A DNA stretch of 64,000 nucleotides, taken from assembly GCF_030767025.1 (NCBI RefSeq), contig NZ_JASITE010000017.1, forward strand, positions 62,001 to 126,000. The letters run 5' to 3'. The notes under the pieces are model-generated. The model searched no databases, was not told where the DNA came from, and was given only the letters and a program-made list of their open reading frames with translations. Shown piece by piece: positions 1 through 8,804 of this stretch (its first letter is position 1; each line of letters begins with the position of its first letter). The translations under genes and the position numbers were made by a program. This stretch comes from Nocardia sp. CC227C. GTDB taxonomy: Bacteria > Actinomycetota > Actinomycetes > Mycobacteriales > Mycobacteriaceae.

Positions 1-1400
1 CCATGCGCGCCGCCATCGCGGTGGCGGCCATCGACAGTCCCCGCTCGGTGACGGTGGCCGGGGAGGCGCGCTATATCGACGCACTGGTACGTCGCGCGCA
101 CCGCCGCACCATATTCGCGCAGCGCCTGGCGGACCAGGCCGGCGCCCGGCGTGCGGCGGTGCCCGGTCCGCGATATCGCGAACTGGCCCCGCTGCTGGTC
201 GACCGGCTCGCCGGAATAGCGCCGCGTACCCCGGTGGTCCCGCTCTACTCGACCACCCGGGCCGGTGCCGTGCTGGCGGCCGAGATGGATGCCGGCTACT
301 GGGGCGAGCACTCCCGCGGCCCCGTGAACCTCACCGCAGCCCTGGAACACGCCGCCGCCGAGGGCCTCTCGACGGTCCTCGAGATCGCACCGCATCCCAC
401 GCTGACCCCTACCGTCCGCGAACACGCCCCGTTCCGCGACTCCACCCACCCCGTCGCCGCCCGCGCCGACGAACCCCCCACCCTCCTCCGCGCCCTCGCC
501 CGCCTCCACCTGGAAGGCCGTCCCCTCGACTGGACCGCCCTCGGCCCCTTCACCACCCCACCCCCACCCCGGCCCCACGCCCACGGCGCTCTCCGGCAGC
601 CGCACGCCATCCGGAGCGACCGGCAGTACGCCGACGCCACGGCACCGCGGCACCGGGGCTCCGCACCGAACGACCAGCCGCAGCCGGACTCGACCGCGCC
701 ACCGAGCCCGGCGGCCGCGTCAGGCGACCAGCACGACCCACTCACCGCGGCACCGCAGCGCTCGACCACCGCGCCGGACGACGAGCCATACCCCGCCACC
801 GCCCGATACCAACCGGCGACCGCAGCACACTACCGGCGACACCCGGCGGCGGGGGCATCGGATCATCCGGTCCGGTGGGGGTATCGCGTCGGTTCGGGCG
901 GGGTGGCTGGTCCGGTGCCGGATGTGGAGGTGTGGGCGGAGAGCACGTATGTGGTGACCGGGGGCCTCGGGCCGGCGGGGGTGCGGGCGGTGTGCTGGCT
1001 GCTGGCCGCCGGGGCGAGCGATGTGGTGCTGTTGACGCGGGCGCCGCGGGCGCTGCCGCCGCCGCTGGACGGGTTGGAGGATCGAATCGTCCTGGTGCAC
1101 TGCGATATCGCGGATCGCGACGACCTCGCGCATGTGCTGCACGATCTGCGGGAATGCGGGCCGCCCATTCGCGGGGTGGTGCATACGGGGCAGTGGCGGG
1201 CCGGGGCGGCCGCCAATGTGCTGGAGCTGACGGCGGCCGATGCTCCCGACTTCACGCTGCTGGTCGCGGTGGAGGACGGGGCGCGGGCGGAATTGGATCG
1301 GCTGGCCGCCGCGCACGGGTATCGGCGAGTGGTTCGGGTGGATTGGGAGGATGCCGCCCACCGCGTGTCGGATGACGGCACGCCGCACGCGCGGGGATGA
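1..1400 (+). CDS. Polyketide synthase, C-terminal part (AT then degenerate KR), partial at window start
   Basis: The frame is open at the window edge, so only the C-terminal part of a modular type I PKS is visible (about 465 residues from the first in-window ATG). Residues 1-180 are the distal half of an acyltransferase domain, with segments such as PLYSTTRAG, GYWGEHSRGPV and VLEIAPHPTLTP. The AT Ser motif must lie upstream. Residues 180-305 are a low-complexity Pro/Ala/His-rich linker. From TYVVTGGLGPAG (about 313) a ketoreductase Rossmann half begins, with VLVHCDIAD and GVVHTGQW. The protein then stops without the Ser and Tyr-x-x-x-Asn block of an active KR and without a carrier domain. AT-KR order recalls MbtD/NbtC of mycobactin-type pathways, but that link is a guess. 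Confidence 0.8.
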   Translation, partial: MRAAIAVAAIDSPRSVTVAGEARYIDALVRRAHRRTIFAQRLADQAGARRAAVPGPRYRELAPLLVDRLAGIAPRTPVVPLYSTTRAGAVLAAEMDAGYWGEHSRGPVNLTAALEHAAAEGLSTVLEIAPHPTLTPTVREHAPFRDSTHPVAARADEPPTLLRALARLHLEGRPLDWTALGPFTTPPPPRPHAHGALRQPHAIRSDRQYADATAPRHRGSAPNDQPQPDSTAPPSPAAASGDQHDPLTAAPQRSTTAPDDEPYPATARYQPATAAHYRRHPAAGASDHPVRWGYRVGSGGVAGPVPDVEVWAESTYVVTGGLGPAGVRAVCWLLAAGASDVVLLTRAPRALPPPLDGLEDRIVLVHCDIADRDDLAHVLHDLRECGPPIRGVVHTGQWRAGAAANVLELTAADAPDFTLLVAVEDGARAELDRLAAAHGYRRVVRVDWEDAAHRVSDDGTPHARG

Positions 1401-1407
1401 TGGCCGA

Positions 1408-1797
1408 ATGGCGCAGCCTGTGGTCGACGTGAAGTGGAAGAAGGAGCCGGAGGAGCACGACTATCCGGCGGCGGCCGATTTCCTGGAATTGCTGGCCGAA
1501 CCCGAGGTGATCGACACCGTGGTGCGGGAGCTGCGGGCCGCACCGGTCGTGCACAAGAAGGCCAAGGACATTCTGCGGGCGGCCCGACTGGACCTCGCGC
1601 CCGCCATGAATCCGTACGTGCGGCGGGATCTGGAGAAGATCGTGGCCGGGAAGGCACTCTCGCCGATTCTGCTGGTGCGCGGCGACTTCCGCACCGGCGT
1701 CCCGCTCCAGATCGCCGACGGCTACCACCGAGTGTGCGCCGTGCACTACGCGGACGAGAACATCGCCATCCCGCTGAAGATCGCCGCCCTGCCCTGA
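1408..1797 (+). CDS. Small conserved protein with ParB/sulfiredoxin-like motif
   Basis: 129-residue soluble protein. The ATG at 1408 lies 7 bases after the PKS stop, so the genes may be co-transcribed. The N-terminal half is charged and helical (VIDTVVRELRAA, VHKKAKDILRAARL). The C-terminal half ends in ILLVRGD and then ADGYHRVCAVHYA, which resembles the DG-HR-xA signature of ParB/Srx-fold domains. No helix-turn-helix follows, so this is not a ParB partition protein. The function is unknown, and the fold suggestion rests on one motif. Confidence 0.7.
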   Translation: MAQPVVDVKWKKEPEEHDYPAAADFLELLAEPEVIDTVVRELRAAPVVHKKAKDILRAARLDLAPAMNPYVRRDLEKIVAGKALSPILLVRGDFRTGVPLQIADGYHRVCAVHYADENIAIPLKIAALP

Positions 1798-1819
1798 GCG
1801 CGGCGCAACGGCCCGCGTA

Positions 1820-2227
1820 TCAGTCGCGCTCGGCCGCACCCGAGCGGCCCAGCAACCGGTCGGTCTCGCGCCGTTCGCGTTTGGTGGGACGGCCGGAGCC
1901 GCGATCGCGGCGCGGCATGGTGGCGACGAGCTGCGGGTCGGGCGGCGGCGGGCTGCGGTCGATCATGCACTGGGCGGCGACGGGTGCCCCGACGCGTTTG
2001 GTGATGACGCGCTCGACGATGACGATGCGTTCCAGACCGCCCACCCGGACCCGGATCTCGTCGCCGGGCTTGATCTGGTGGGCGGGCTTCACCGCCGTGC
2101 CGTTGACGCGCACATGTCCGCCGCGACAGGCGGTCGCCGCCGCCGAGCGGGTCTTGAAGAGGCGAACGGCCCAGATCCACGAATCGACGCGGGCCTGGGC
2201 CGGTGCACTGGTTCGATCAGGCGCCAC
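1820..2227 (-). CDS. S4-domain RNA-binding protein (Hsp15-like)
   Basis: 135 residues. The S4 RNA-binding domain occupies about residues 14-75: RVDSWIWAVRLFKTRSAA, then GGHVRVNGTAVKPAHQIKPG, the usual alpha-L layout. The C-terminus is basic (PRRDRGSGRPTKRERRETDR), as in Hsp15/HslR proteins. In E. coli, Hsp15 binds stalled 50S subunits carrying nascent peptide, and a related ribosome-rescue role is likely here. It lies 3 bases downstream of the NlpC/P60 gene on the same strand, so the two may share a transcript. Confidence 0.85.
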   Translation of the reverse strand: MAPDRTSAPAQARVDSWIWAVRLFKTRSAAATACRGGHVRVNGTAVKPAHQIKPGDEIRVRVGGLERIVIVERVITKRVGAPVAAQCMIDRSPPPPDPQLVATMPRRDRGSGRPTKRERRETDRLLGRSGAAERD

Positions 2228-2230
2228 GCC

Positions 2231-2899
2231 TTAGACGATACGGCGTGCGGTGACGACCTGATCCTCGCTGAGCTGGGTGTAGGAGACCGGGGTGCCGGAC
2301 TGGACCGCATTCAGCAGCTTGCCGTCACCGGCGTAGATGCCGACGTGGCCGCCGCCGTTGGTGATGACGATATCGCCGGGGGCCAGGTTCTCGAAGGCGA
2401 TCGGAGCGCCGACGTGCGACTGCTCGAAGCTGGTGCGGGGCAGGTCGATTCCGGCCTGCTTGTACGCCCACTGCACCAGACCGGAGCAGTCGAAGCTGTA
2501 CGGGCCGGACGCGCCCCAGGAGTACTGTGCGCCGACCTTGGACCTGGCGGCCTCCAGGGCGATATTGCCGGGGCCCTGCTGCTGACCGAAGCCGGGGAGT
2601 TCGAACTGCGGCGGGGCGATGCCGGGCAGCTGCGCGCCGCCACCGACACCCAGGCCACCACCGAACTGGTTGGTCTCCGGGTTGAGCACACCCGAAGTGA
2701 ATGCCTGAACCTGTGTATTGACCGCCGCGGCATCCTGGTCCGACAGCGGAGTGTCGAAGGTGCCGATACCGGGGATCTCGATCGGAGCCGCGTTGGCGTT
2801 GATCGCCGGGAACGCCCCCGTGGCGAACGCGCCCATGACGAGAGCGCCCTTCACGGAATTCGGCAGCCGAGATTCCCGTTGCAAGCTGTGCTTACCCAC
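2231..2899 (-). CDS. Secreted NlpC/P60 (C40) cell-wall endopeptidase
   Basis: 222 residues from the GTG at 2899, chosen because a GGAG lies 10 bases upstream and because the longer open frame (to 3046) runs into the riboswitch below. An N-terminal export segment contains KGALVMGAFATGAFPA and ends near NANAA. A Gly/Pro/Gln-rich spacer (residues 70-112) leads to the NlpC/P60 domain. The catalytic Cys is C138 in YSFDCSGLVQWAYKQ and the His is H185 in GGGHVGIYAGDG. The family cleaves peptidoglycan stem peptides (RipA/RpfA context). The leader carries a c-di-AMP riboswitch, tying wall remodelling to that second messenger. Confidence 0.92.
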   Translation of the reverse strand: MGKHSLQRESRLPNSVKGALVMGAFATGAFPAINANAAPIEIPGIGTFDTPLSDQDAAAVNTQVQAFTSGVLNPETNQFGGGLGVGGGAQLPGIAPPQFELPGFGQQQGPGNIALEAARSKVGAQYSWGASGPYSFDCSGLVQWAYKQAGIDLPRTSFEQSHVGAPIAFENLAPGDIVITNGGGHVGIYAGDGKLLNAVQSGTPVSYTQLSEDQVVTARRIV

Positions 2900-2930
2900 C
2901 GAGTTACATCTCCGATCTTCCTTGCTCTGA

Positions 2931-3046
2931 CCGCCGACCGAGTTAGCTGACGGGTTCGGGCCGGGAAGATCGGCCCTACCTCGACGACCTTGTGGCCGAT
3001 GAGGATTCACCCCACGAACTCTGGGTCCCCGGCTCGGTGTCGGCAC
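2931..3046 (-). promoter_or_regulatory. ydaO-type c-di-AMP riboswitch ahead of the NlpC/P60 gene
   Basis: Read on the minus strand, the leader shows the actinobacterial ydaO/yuaA conserved blocks in order: GCCGGGGACCC, GGGGTGAATCC, GGTAGGGCCG, CTTCCCGGCCCGAACCCG and TCAGCTAACTCGGTCGGCG. The outer P1 helix pairs GCCGAC-A-CCGAG (about 3044-3032) with CTCGGTCGGC (near 2942-2933), leaving one bulged A. These aptamers bind c-di-AMP and usually switch off wall-hydrolase genes in actinobacteria, consistent with the gene downstream. The expression platform between 2930 and 2900 holds the ribosome site. Confidence 0.9.
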
Positions 3047-3290
3047 CTTCTCCCGACCTCCGATTAGGCGGTAACGTCGCGGGCCGCCTCTCCGATGAAG
3101 CGACAGACTCCGCTAAGTCACGAGAAGATTACGGCTCGGGGCCGGTGTTGTCCACCCCACACGCGGGTGTGTTCCGGCGTGGCGCAAAAGCGCCCGCTGA
3201 GCGGACGATTCAACGCACACACGCCGAGTCACAGCCGAGTCACGACAGGCGTTACCCCCGTTACCGAAACGGAAGTCGGACGCGAGCACT

Positions 3291-3548
3291 TCACTCGCCC
3301 GGAATGACCGTGCGCTCCAGGTGCTCGATCCGCCGCCGGGCATCGGCCAACTCCACCTCGAGTTTGCCCAGCGCCATCACCAACGGACCCACGGCGAGAT
3401 CCGCGACCAGTTGCGGATCGTCGTATCCGCGCTCGATGGCCACCAGGATGTTGTTGCGGATACGCGCCGCCACGGGCGCCTCCTCGGGCACGTTCCACGA
3501 TTCGACCACCTCCGCGACGGTGGGAACAGGTGCAGCTTCCTCCGACAT
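3291..3548 (-). CDS. Small conserved actinobacterial protein, C-terminal coiled coil
   Basis: 85 residues, starting at the ATG at 3548 behind a strong GGGAGG. It is acidic and Pro-rich at the start (MSEEAAPVPTVAEVVES), then has a helical core (AARIRNNILVAIERGYDD, LVADLAVGPLVMALGKLE). It ends in a heptad-like helix (VELADARRRIEHLERTVI) typical of a short coiled coil. No enzyme motif is visible. The function is unknown, and a scaffold or regulatory role is only a guess. Confidence 0.7.
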   Translation of the reverse strand: MSEEAAPVPTVAEVVESWNVPEEAPVAARIRNNILVAIERGYDDPQLVADLAVGPLVMALGKLEVELADARRRIEHLERTVIPGE

Positions 3549-3763
3549 GGTCCCTCCCTGCGCTGGGCTACTTCGCGAATCAGACACAAGAGTAGAGACG
3601 TGCGCTCGACTGCGACGCGAACCAGGAACCTCGCGGACGCACGCACGCCTCGGCTCGTTGCCGACCCGGTACCCAGCCGACCGATATGCCAATCGATAGC
3701 CATCTATTGGGGAGCCCGTAGATACCCCGATAATCCGCCGATTTCACGCTACGGTTGGGCGGC

Positions 3764-4948
3764 ATGGATCCCGTGCGCAACCCGTACGCCCCCGGAGCGG
3801 GACAGCGCCCGCCCGAACTCGCGGGCCGTGGCCGTCAGCTCGACGCCTTCGATGTCGTGCTGGAACGGGTGGCACGCGGCCGCCCGGAACGCAGCGTCAT
3901 GCTCACCGGGCTGCGCGGGGTCGGCAAGACGGTACTGCTGAATCAACTGCGCTCGGCGGCGCGGGCGCGCGGCTGGGGCACCGGCAAGCTGGAGGCGCGA
4001 CCCGATCAGGGGCTGCGGCGACCGCTGTCGTCGGCACTGCACATGGCGGCCCGCTCGGTGGCCGCCACGCATCGCAATCCCGAGCAGATGGACGACTTCC
4101 TCGGCATCCTCAAGGCTTTCGCCCTGCGCGCCACCGCCGACAAGGGCATGCGGGAACGCTGGAACCCGGGTATCGACGTCCCCGCCGTCACCGGCCGCGC
4201 CGATTCCGGCGATATCGAGATCGACCTGGTGGAGCTGCTGCTGGAGGCGGCGCAGCTGGTGCGCGACCGCGAGGTCGGCATCGCCGTGTTCATCGACGAG
4301 ATGCAGGATCTGGGCCCCGCCGACGTCTCCGCCATCTGCGGCGCGTGCCACGAATTGAGCCAGGACGCCGCGCCTTTGATCGTGGTGGGGGCCGGACTGC
4401 CGCATCTGCCCGCCGTGCTCTCGGCCTCCCGGTCGTACTCCGAGCGGCTGTTCTCCTACCACCGCATAGACCGCCTCGACCGCGACTCCGCCGATCAGGC
4501 GCTCATCGCACCGGCGGAGCGGGAGAACGTGAAGTTCACCGAGGACGCCCTCGACACGCTCTACCGGAAGGCCGACGGCTACCCGTATTTCGTGCAGGCG
4601 TACGGGAAGGCGACCTGGGATGTCGCCGCCCAGAGCCCCATCACCGCCGAGGATGTCGAGGTGGCCGCACCGCATGCCGAGGAGGAGCTGGCGGTGGGCT
4701 TCTTCGGTTCCCGCTACGAGCGCGCCACCCCGGCCGAGCGGGAGTACATGCGCGCCATGGCCGATCTCGCCGGCGACGAGGGCCCGGTGCCGACCGCCGC
4801 GGTGGCGAAACACCTGGAACGCAAACCGGCGTCGCTGTCACCGGCCCGCGACGGTTTGATCAAGAAGGGACTCATCTATTCGGCCGAGCGCGGCTCCATC
4901 GGCTTCACGGTTCCGCATTTCGGCCGATATCTGCGCGGCGTGCAGTAG
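3764..4948 (+). CDS. AAA/ORC-like ATPase with C-terminal winged-helix region
   Basis: 394 residues from the ATG at 3764 (a TTG 9 bases upstream is less likely). Walker A is TGLRGVGKTVLL (about residue 48) and Walker B is AVFIDEMQDL (about 175), followed by a sensor-like LIVVGAGLPHLP. The C-terminal third (residues 280-390) reads like a lid plus winged helix (TAAVAKHLERKPASLSPARD, KKGLIYSAERGSIGFTVP). This matches the ORC/STAND-type ATPases found as single genes in actinomycetes, which often act as DNA-linked switches. The partner and trigger are unknown. It ends 8 bases from the convergent LysR gene. Confidence 0.85.
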   Translation: MDPVRNPYAPGAGQRPPELAGRGRQLDAFDVVLERVARGRPERSVMLTGLRGVGKTVLLNQLRSAARARGWGTGKLEARPDQGLRRPLSSALHMAARSVAATHRNPEQMDDFLGILKAFALRATADKGMRERWNPGIDVPAVTGRADSGDIEIDLVELLLEAAQLVRDREVGIAVFIDEMQDLGPADVSAICGACHELSQDAAPLIVVGAGLPHLPAVLSASRSYSERLFSYHRIDRLDRDSADQALIAPAERENVKFTEDALDTLYRKADGYPYFVQAYGKATWDVAAQSPITAEDVEVAAPHAEEELAVGFFGSRYERATPAEREYMRAMADLAGDEGPVPTAAVAKHLERKPASLSPARDGLIKKGLIYSAERGSIGFTVPHFGRYLRGVQ

Positions 4949-4956
4949 ACCCGGGG

Positions 4957-5868
4957 CTATGCCGGAAGTTTGCCCACATTCCCGTGATTCGGCAGCAGCG
5001 CGAGGAAATTGTGGATCAGCGCGCGGTCGTCATCGCGGCGATGGGCGACATAGACGGTGGTCTCCGCATCGGTTTCGGCGAGCGGGAGGATGCGGACGGA
5101 GGCGGGCGCGGTGAAGGTCGCGCTGCGCGGCGCGATGGTGACCCCCAGCCCCTCGGCGACCAGATACATGATGGTGGTCCAGGTATTGCCCTCCTGCACC
5201 ACCTGCGGCTGACGCCCCGAGCGCAGCAGCGGCGCGAGGTTCTTCTCGTGCGCGAGTCGGCCCGCGGTCCGGGGGAAGAAGACCAGCGGATGGTCGGCGA
5301 GTTCGGCGCCGGTGATGGCCGCGCGACCGGCATCGGGATGGTCGGCGGGCAGTACCGCGACATACGGTTCGGTGATCAGCGGCGCGGTCCGGACATTCGG
5401 TAGGTCGTCGGGATCGCGCACGATGACGGTATCGAGCGCGCCGTGGCTGAGCTGCTCCATCATCCGGGAGCTGTAGCCCTCCACCAGGTCCACCCGGACC
5501 AGTGGGTACAGCTCGCGAAAGCGGCGCACGCCGCGCAGCGGCTCCAGCGGCAGCACCGAGGGGACGAAACCGAGGTACAGCCGACCCTGGCTGCCGCGGC
5601 CGACCCGGCTGACCTCGTCCAGGTCCCGGGCGGCGTGCCCGAGGATGGCGGTGGCGCGCTCGCGCAGTACCGCTCCGGCGTCGGTGAGCGCGACGCTGCG
5701 CGAGGTGCGGTCGAACAGCCTGGTGCCGAGCAGGGTTTCGAGCCGCCGGATCTGCTGGGTCAGCGCGGGTTGGGCGATGTGCAGGCGGGCGGCGGCCCGG
5801 CCGAAGTGCAGTTCGTCGGCGACCGCCAGGAAATACCGCAAGTGCCGTAGCTCCACCCCATCGACCAT
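4957..5868 (-). CDS. LysR-family transcriptional regulator
   Basis: 303 residues. The N-terminal winged helix-turn-helix (residues 5-64: ELRHLRYFLAVADELHFGRA, HIAQPALTQQIRRLE) is followed by the linker helix and a two-lobed effector domain from about 92 (LYLGFVPSVLPLEPLRG) to the end. The sequence style resembles BenM/CatM-type activators of aromatic catabolism, although no such genes are nearby. It is divergent from the GNAT gene at 5938 with only 69 bases between starts, so that gene is its most likely target besides itself. Confidence 0.92.
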   Translation of the reverse strand: MVDGVELRHLRYFLAVADELHFGRAAARLHIAQPALTQQIRRLETLLGTRLFDRTSRSVALTDAGAVLRERATAILGHAARDLDEVSRVGRGSQGRLYLGFVPSVLPLEPLRGVRRFRELYPLVRVDLVEGYSSRMMEQLSHGALDTVIVRDPDDLPNVRTAPLITEPYVAVLPADHPDAGRAAITGAELADHPLVFFPRTAGRLAHEKNLAPLLRSGRQPQVVQEGNTWTTIMYLVAEGLGVTIAPRSATFTAPASVRILPLAETDAETTVYVAHRRDDDRALIHNFLALLPNHGNVGKLPA

Positions 5869-5937
5869 AAGTTGAGCGTATCAATCGCAGCTATCAAGTA
5901 TTGGACCTTATGATTCGAGGCCGGGCATGCTGATCAG

Positions 5938-6447
5938 GTGTCTGAGCCGATCATCGCAACACCGGTCATCGAATCCATGAGTACGCCCGCGCACGCCCGG
6001 GCGTTCAAGGAACTCAACGAGGAGTGGATCCGCGCCTACTTCACCCTCGAACCCGCCGACTCGGCCCTGCTCGACGACCCGGAGCGGGAGATCGTCGCCA
6101 AGGGCGGCCGGGTGCTGATCGCCCGCATCGGCAGCGAGATCGTGGGCTGCGGTGCGGTGGTGCCCGAGGGCCACGGGGTCTACGAGGTCTCGAAGATGGC
6201 GGTGTCGCCGCGGTATCGCGGCCGGGGCATCGGTCGCCGCATCCTCGAGGCCGCCATCGAGCAGGCCCGTGCGCTCGGGGCTACCTCGATAATTCTGGCG
6301 AGCAACCGGAAACTCGCCAATGCGGTGCACCTGTACGAGTCGATGGGGTTCGTCCACGTGCCACCCGAGGAGCTGCCGCCGAGTCCCTACCGGCGGGCCG
6401 ATGTATTCATGAAATACGACCCGCGGGTGTTCGGGTTCCGGCAGTAA
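5938..6447 (+). CDS. GNAT-family N-acetyltransferase
   Basis: 169 residues from a GTG at 5938; an ATG at 5977 is an alternative and would not remove the domain. The acetyl-CoA-binding motif A is clear at residues 83-105: VYEVSKMAVSPRYRGRGIG followed by RRILEAAIEQAR. A C-terminal ANAVHLYESMGFVHVPPEE motif and a YDPR end are also present. This layout is common in small GNATs (DUF-type, N-acetylglutamate-synthase-like). The substrate is unknown. It is divergent from the LysR gene. Confidence 0.88.
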   Translation: MSEPIIATPVIESMSTPAHARAFKELNEEWIRAYFTLEPADSALLDDPEREIVAKGGRVLIARIGSEIVGCGAVVPEGHGVYEVSKMAVSPRYRGRGIGRRILEAAIEQARALGATSIILASNRKLANAVHLYESMGFVHVPPEELPPSPYRRADVFMKYDPRVFGFRQ

Positions 6448-6756
6448 TCGCGCGAAGAACAACACATATGGCTGGACCAGCAGCGGTGGACGGCGGCACA
6501 GACGCGGATGCTGCCGCAGCTGATCTACGACCGCCCCAGCGAACGGCGACGTGCCCGCATCCTGGCCGCCCGGTCGTGTCGGGTGTTCGCGAAGGGAATC
6601 GGTTGTGGCGCATCATTGTGCGTGTCAGCGGAATAATTGCCAGAAATTCAAGATCATTGCATCGCGGCGCATTTCGGACCGGCAACGGATCTACCGGCGG
6701 GTAACAAACACTCCTACACTCGAATGTGATTCCGATCACGTCCGAGGGAGGACATC
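6448..6756. other. Intergenic stretch with an in-frame coding-like extension and the fadE promoter region
   Basis: The frame of the GNAT gene stays open beyond its TAA for 62 further codons (6448-6636) and has codon use like its neighbours, including a phrase such as LPQLIYDRPSERRRARILAA. No start with a ribosome site was found, so this looks like a gene remnant or chance. From 6640 the DNA is AT-richer. The last bases carry CGAGGGAGG, the ribosome site of the following gene. Confidence 0.4.
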
Positions 6757-8712
6757 ATGGCGACTACCGCCAAAGTCGACGCCACCGAGGAGCAAGCCCG
6801 GCAACTTGTCGAGGAATCCCGCGAAACCACCTGGGCCAAACCCTCTTTCGCCAAAGAGATGTTCCTGGGGCGCTTCCGGCTGGACCTGATCCATCCCTAC
6901 CCGCGGCCCAGCGCCGAGGACACCGCGAAGTACGAGGCGTACCTGACGCGACTGCGGGCGTTCTGCGAAACCATCGACGGTGAACGGATCGAGACCGAAG
7001 GCCGCATCCCCACCGAATACGTGGAAGGACTGGCCACGCTCGGCTGCTTCGGGCTCAAGATCCCCGAAGAGTACGGCGGACAAGGGCTTTCGCAGGTCGG
7101 CTACAACAAGGCGCTCATGCTGGTCGGCTCCGCCCACCCCAGCCTGGGCGTGCTGCTCTCGGCGCACCAGTCCATCGGCGTTCCGGAGCCGCTCAAGCTC
7201 GCGGGCACCGATGAACAGAAGCGGGAGTTCCTGCCACGCTGCGCCCAGGGGGCCGTGTCGGCCTTCCTGCTCACCGAACCCGATGTCGGCTCCGATCCGG
7301 CGCGCATGGCCTCCACCGCCACGCCGACACCGGACGGCGAAGCCTACGAGATCAACGGCGTGAAACTGTGGACCACCAACGGCGTGGTCGCGGAACTGCT
7401 GGTGGTCATGGCGCGGGTACCCCGCAGCGAGGGGCACCGGGGCGGGATCTCGGCCTTCATCGTGGAGGCCGACAGTCCGGGCATCACCGTGGAGCGCCGC
7501 AACGCGTTCATGGGACTGCGCGGCATCGAGAACGGTGTCACGCGGCTGCACGATGTGCGGGTGCCCAAGCGGAATCTGGTCGGGCGGGAAGGGGACGGGC
7601 TGAAGATCGCGCTCACCACCCTCAACGCGGGCAGGCTCGCCATTCCGGCCATGTGCACCGCGGCGGCCAAATGGGCGACCAAGATCGGTCGGGAGTGGTC
7701 GGCGACCCGGGTGCAGTGGGGACGGCCGGTCGGCGAGCACGCCGCGGTCGGGCAGAAGCTGTCCTTCATCACGGCGACCACCTTCGCGCTGGAGGCGGTG
7801 CTGGACCTCTCGGCCACCATGTGCGATGAGGACCGCAACGACATTCGCATCGAGGCGGCCCTGGCCAAACTCTGGGCCTCGGAGATGAGCTGCGCCATCG
7901 CCGACGAGCTGGTGCAGATTCGCGGCGGGCGCGGCTACGAGTCGGCGGCCTCGCTGCGAGCGCGCGGTGAACGGGCCGTGGCCGCCGAGCAACTGGTGCG
8001 GGATCTGCGCATCAACCGCATCTTCGAGGGCTCCAGCGAGATCATGCGACTGCTCGTCGCCCGCGAGATGGCCGACGCGCACATGGCGGCGGCCGGGGCG
8101 CTGGTCGATCGCAATGCCGAGCTGAAGGACAAGGCCAAGGCGGCGGTGGGGGCGAGCGGCTTCTACGCCAAGTGGTTCCCGCAGCTGGCCGTCGGTGCGG
8201 GCACGGTGCCCGCCGGCTTCGGCGAATTCGGGCCGCTGGCACGGCATATGCGCTTCGTGGAGCGGATGTCGCGCAAGCAGGCGCGGGCGCTCATGTACGG
8301 CATGGCGCGCTGGCAGGCCAAGCTCGAGTACAAGCAGGGCTTCCTGGGACGCATCGTGGATATCGGCGCGGAACTGTTCGCCATGTCGGCCTCCTGCGTA
8401 CGGGCGCAGGCCGAGGTATCGCAGGGCGGGCCCGAGGGCGCGGCGGCGCAGGAATTGGCCGAGGTGTTCTGCCGACAGGCGCGACTGCGGGTGCAGCGCC
8501 TGTTCGACGCACTGTGGAACAACACCGACGACGCCGACACCGAGATCGCGCGTGGACTCCTGGACGGCCGGTATCGCTGGCTCGAAGCGGGGGCGCTGGA
8601 TCCGAGCGAGGGCACCGGGCCGTGGATCTCGGATTGGCAGCTGGGGCCGTCCACGGAACCGAATCTGCTGCGACCGTTCCTGCCGTCGACACGGGCGGAC
8701 GCGTCGACCTGA
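6757..8712 (+). CDS. fadE10: Acyl-CoA dehydrogenase, FadE10-like
   Basis: 651 residues, much longer than the usual 380-400 and matching the long FadE10 type of mycobacteria as remembered (SRETTWAKPSFAKEMFLGRF, HQSIGVPEPLKLAGT, LLTEPDVGSDPARMASTA). The FAD-dependent dehydrogenase fold occupies residues 60-450. It includes the substrate and FAD loops KLWTTNGVVAELLVV and NGVTRLHDVRVPKRNL, and the RIFEGSSEIMRLL motif near 428. An extra helical C-terminal domain (470-640) ends in SEGTGPWISDWQLGPSTE. It oxidises acyl-CoA to enoyl-CoA in beta-oxidation. AGGGAGG precedes the ATG. It stands alone and ends at a strong hairpin. Confidence 0.93.
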   Translation: MATTAKVDATEEQARQLVEESRETTWAKPSFAKEMFLGRFRLDLIHPYPRPSAEDTAKYEAYLTRLRAFCETIDGERIETEGRIPTEYVEGLATLGCFGLKIPEEYGGQGLSQVGYNKALMLVGSAHPSLGVLLSAHQSIGVPEPLKLAGTDEQKREFLPRCAQGAVSAFLLTEPDVGSDPARMASTATPTPDGEAYEINGVKLWTTNGVVAELLVVMARVPRSEGHRGGISAFIVEADSPGITVERRNAFMGLRGIENGVTRLHDVRVPKRNLVGREGDGLKIALTTLNAGRLAIPAMCTAAAKWATKIGREWSATRVQWGRPVGEHAAVGQKLSFITATTFALEAVLDLSATMCDEDRNDIRIEAALAKLWASEMSCAIADELVQIRGGRGYESAASLRARGERAVAAEQLVRDLRINRIFEGSSEIMRLLVAREMADAHMAAAGALVDRNAELKDKAKAAVGASGFYAKWFPQLAVGAGTVPAGFGEFGPLARHMRFVERMSRKQARALMYGMARWQAKLEYKQGFLGRIVDIGAELFAMSASCVRAQAEVSQGGPEGAAAQELAEVFCRQARLRVQRLFDALWNNTDDADTEIARGLLDGRYRWLEAGALDPSEGTGPWISDWQLGPSTEPNLLRPFLPSTRADAST

Positions 8713-8762
8713 TACTCCGGACGCCGGACCGGAAAGGGGCTGAGCGCCCCGGTGCTCAGCTC

Positions 8763-8804
8763 AATCTGCCCTTATCTAGCCATCTCGCTAGATAAGGGCA
8801 GATT
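8763..8804. terminator. Perfect 18-bp hairpin after the acyl-CoA dehydrogenase
   Basis: Arms 8763-8780 and 8787-8804 are exact reverse complements (AATCTGCCCTTATCTAGC and its partner) around a 6-base loop CATCTC. There is no T-run, as is common for actinobacterial terminators. It lies 51 bases after the dehydrogenase stop. It could also be a protein-binding palindrome. Confidence 0.7.

Noticed and set aside
2900..3046. N-terminal extension of the NlpC/P60 protein
   Set aside because: This stretch is the riboswitch and leader. The GTG at 2899 has the proper ribosome site and signal peptide.
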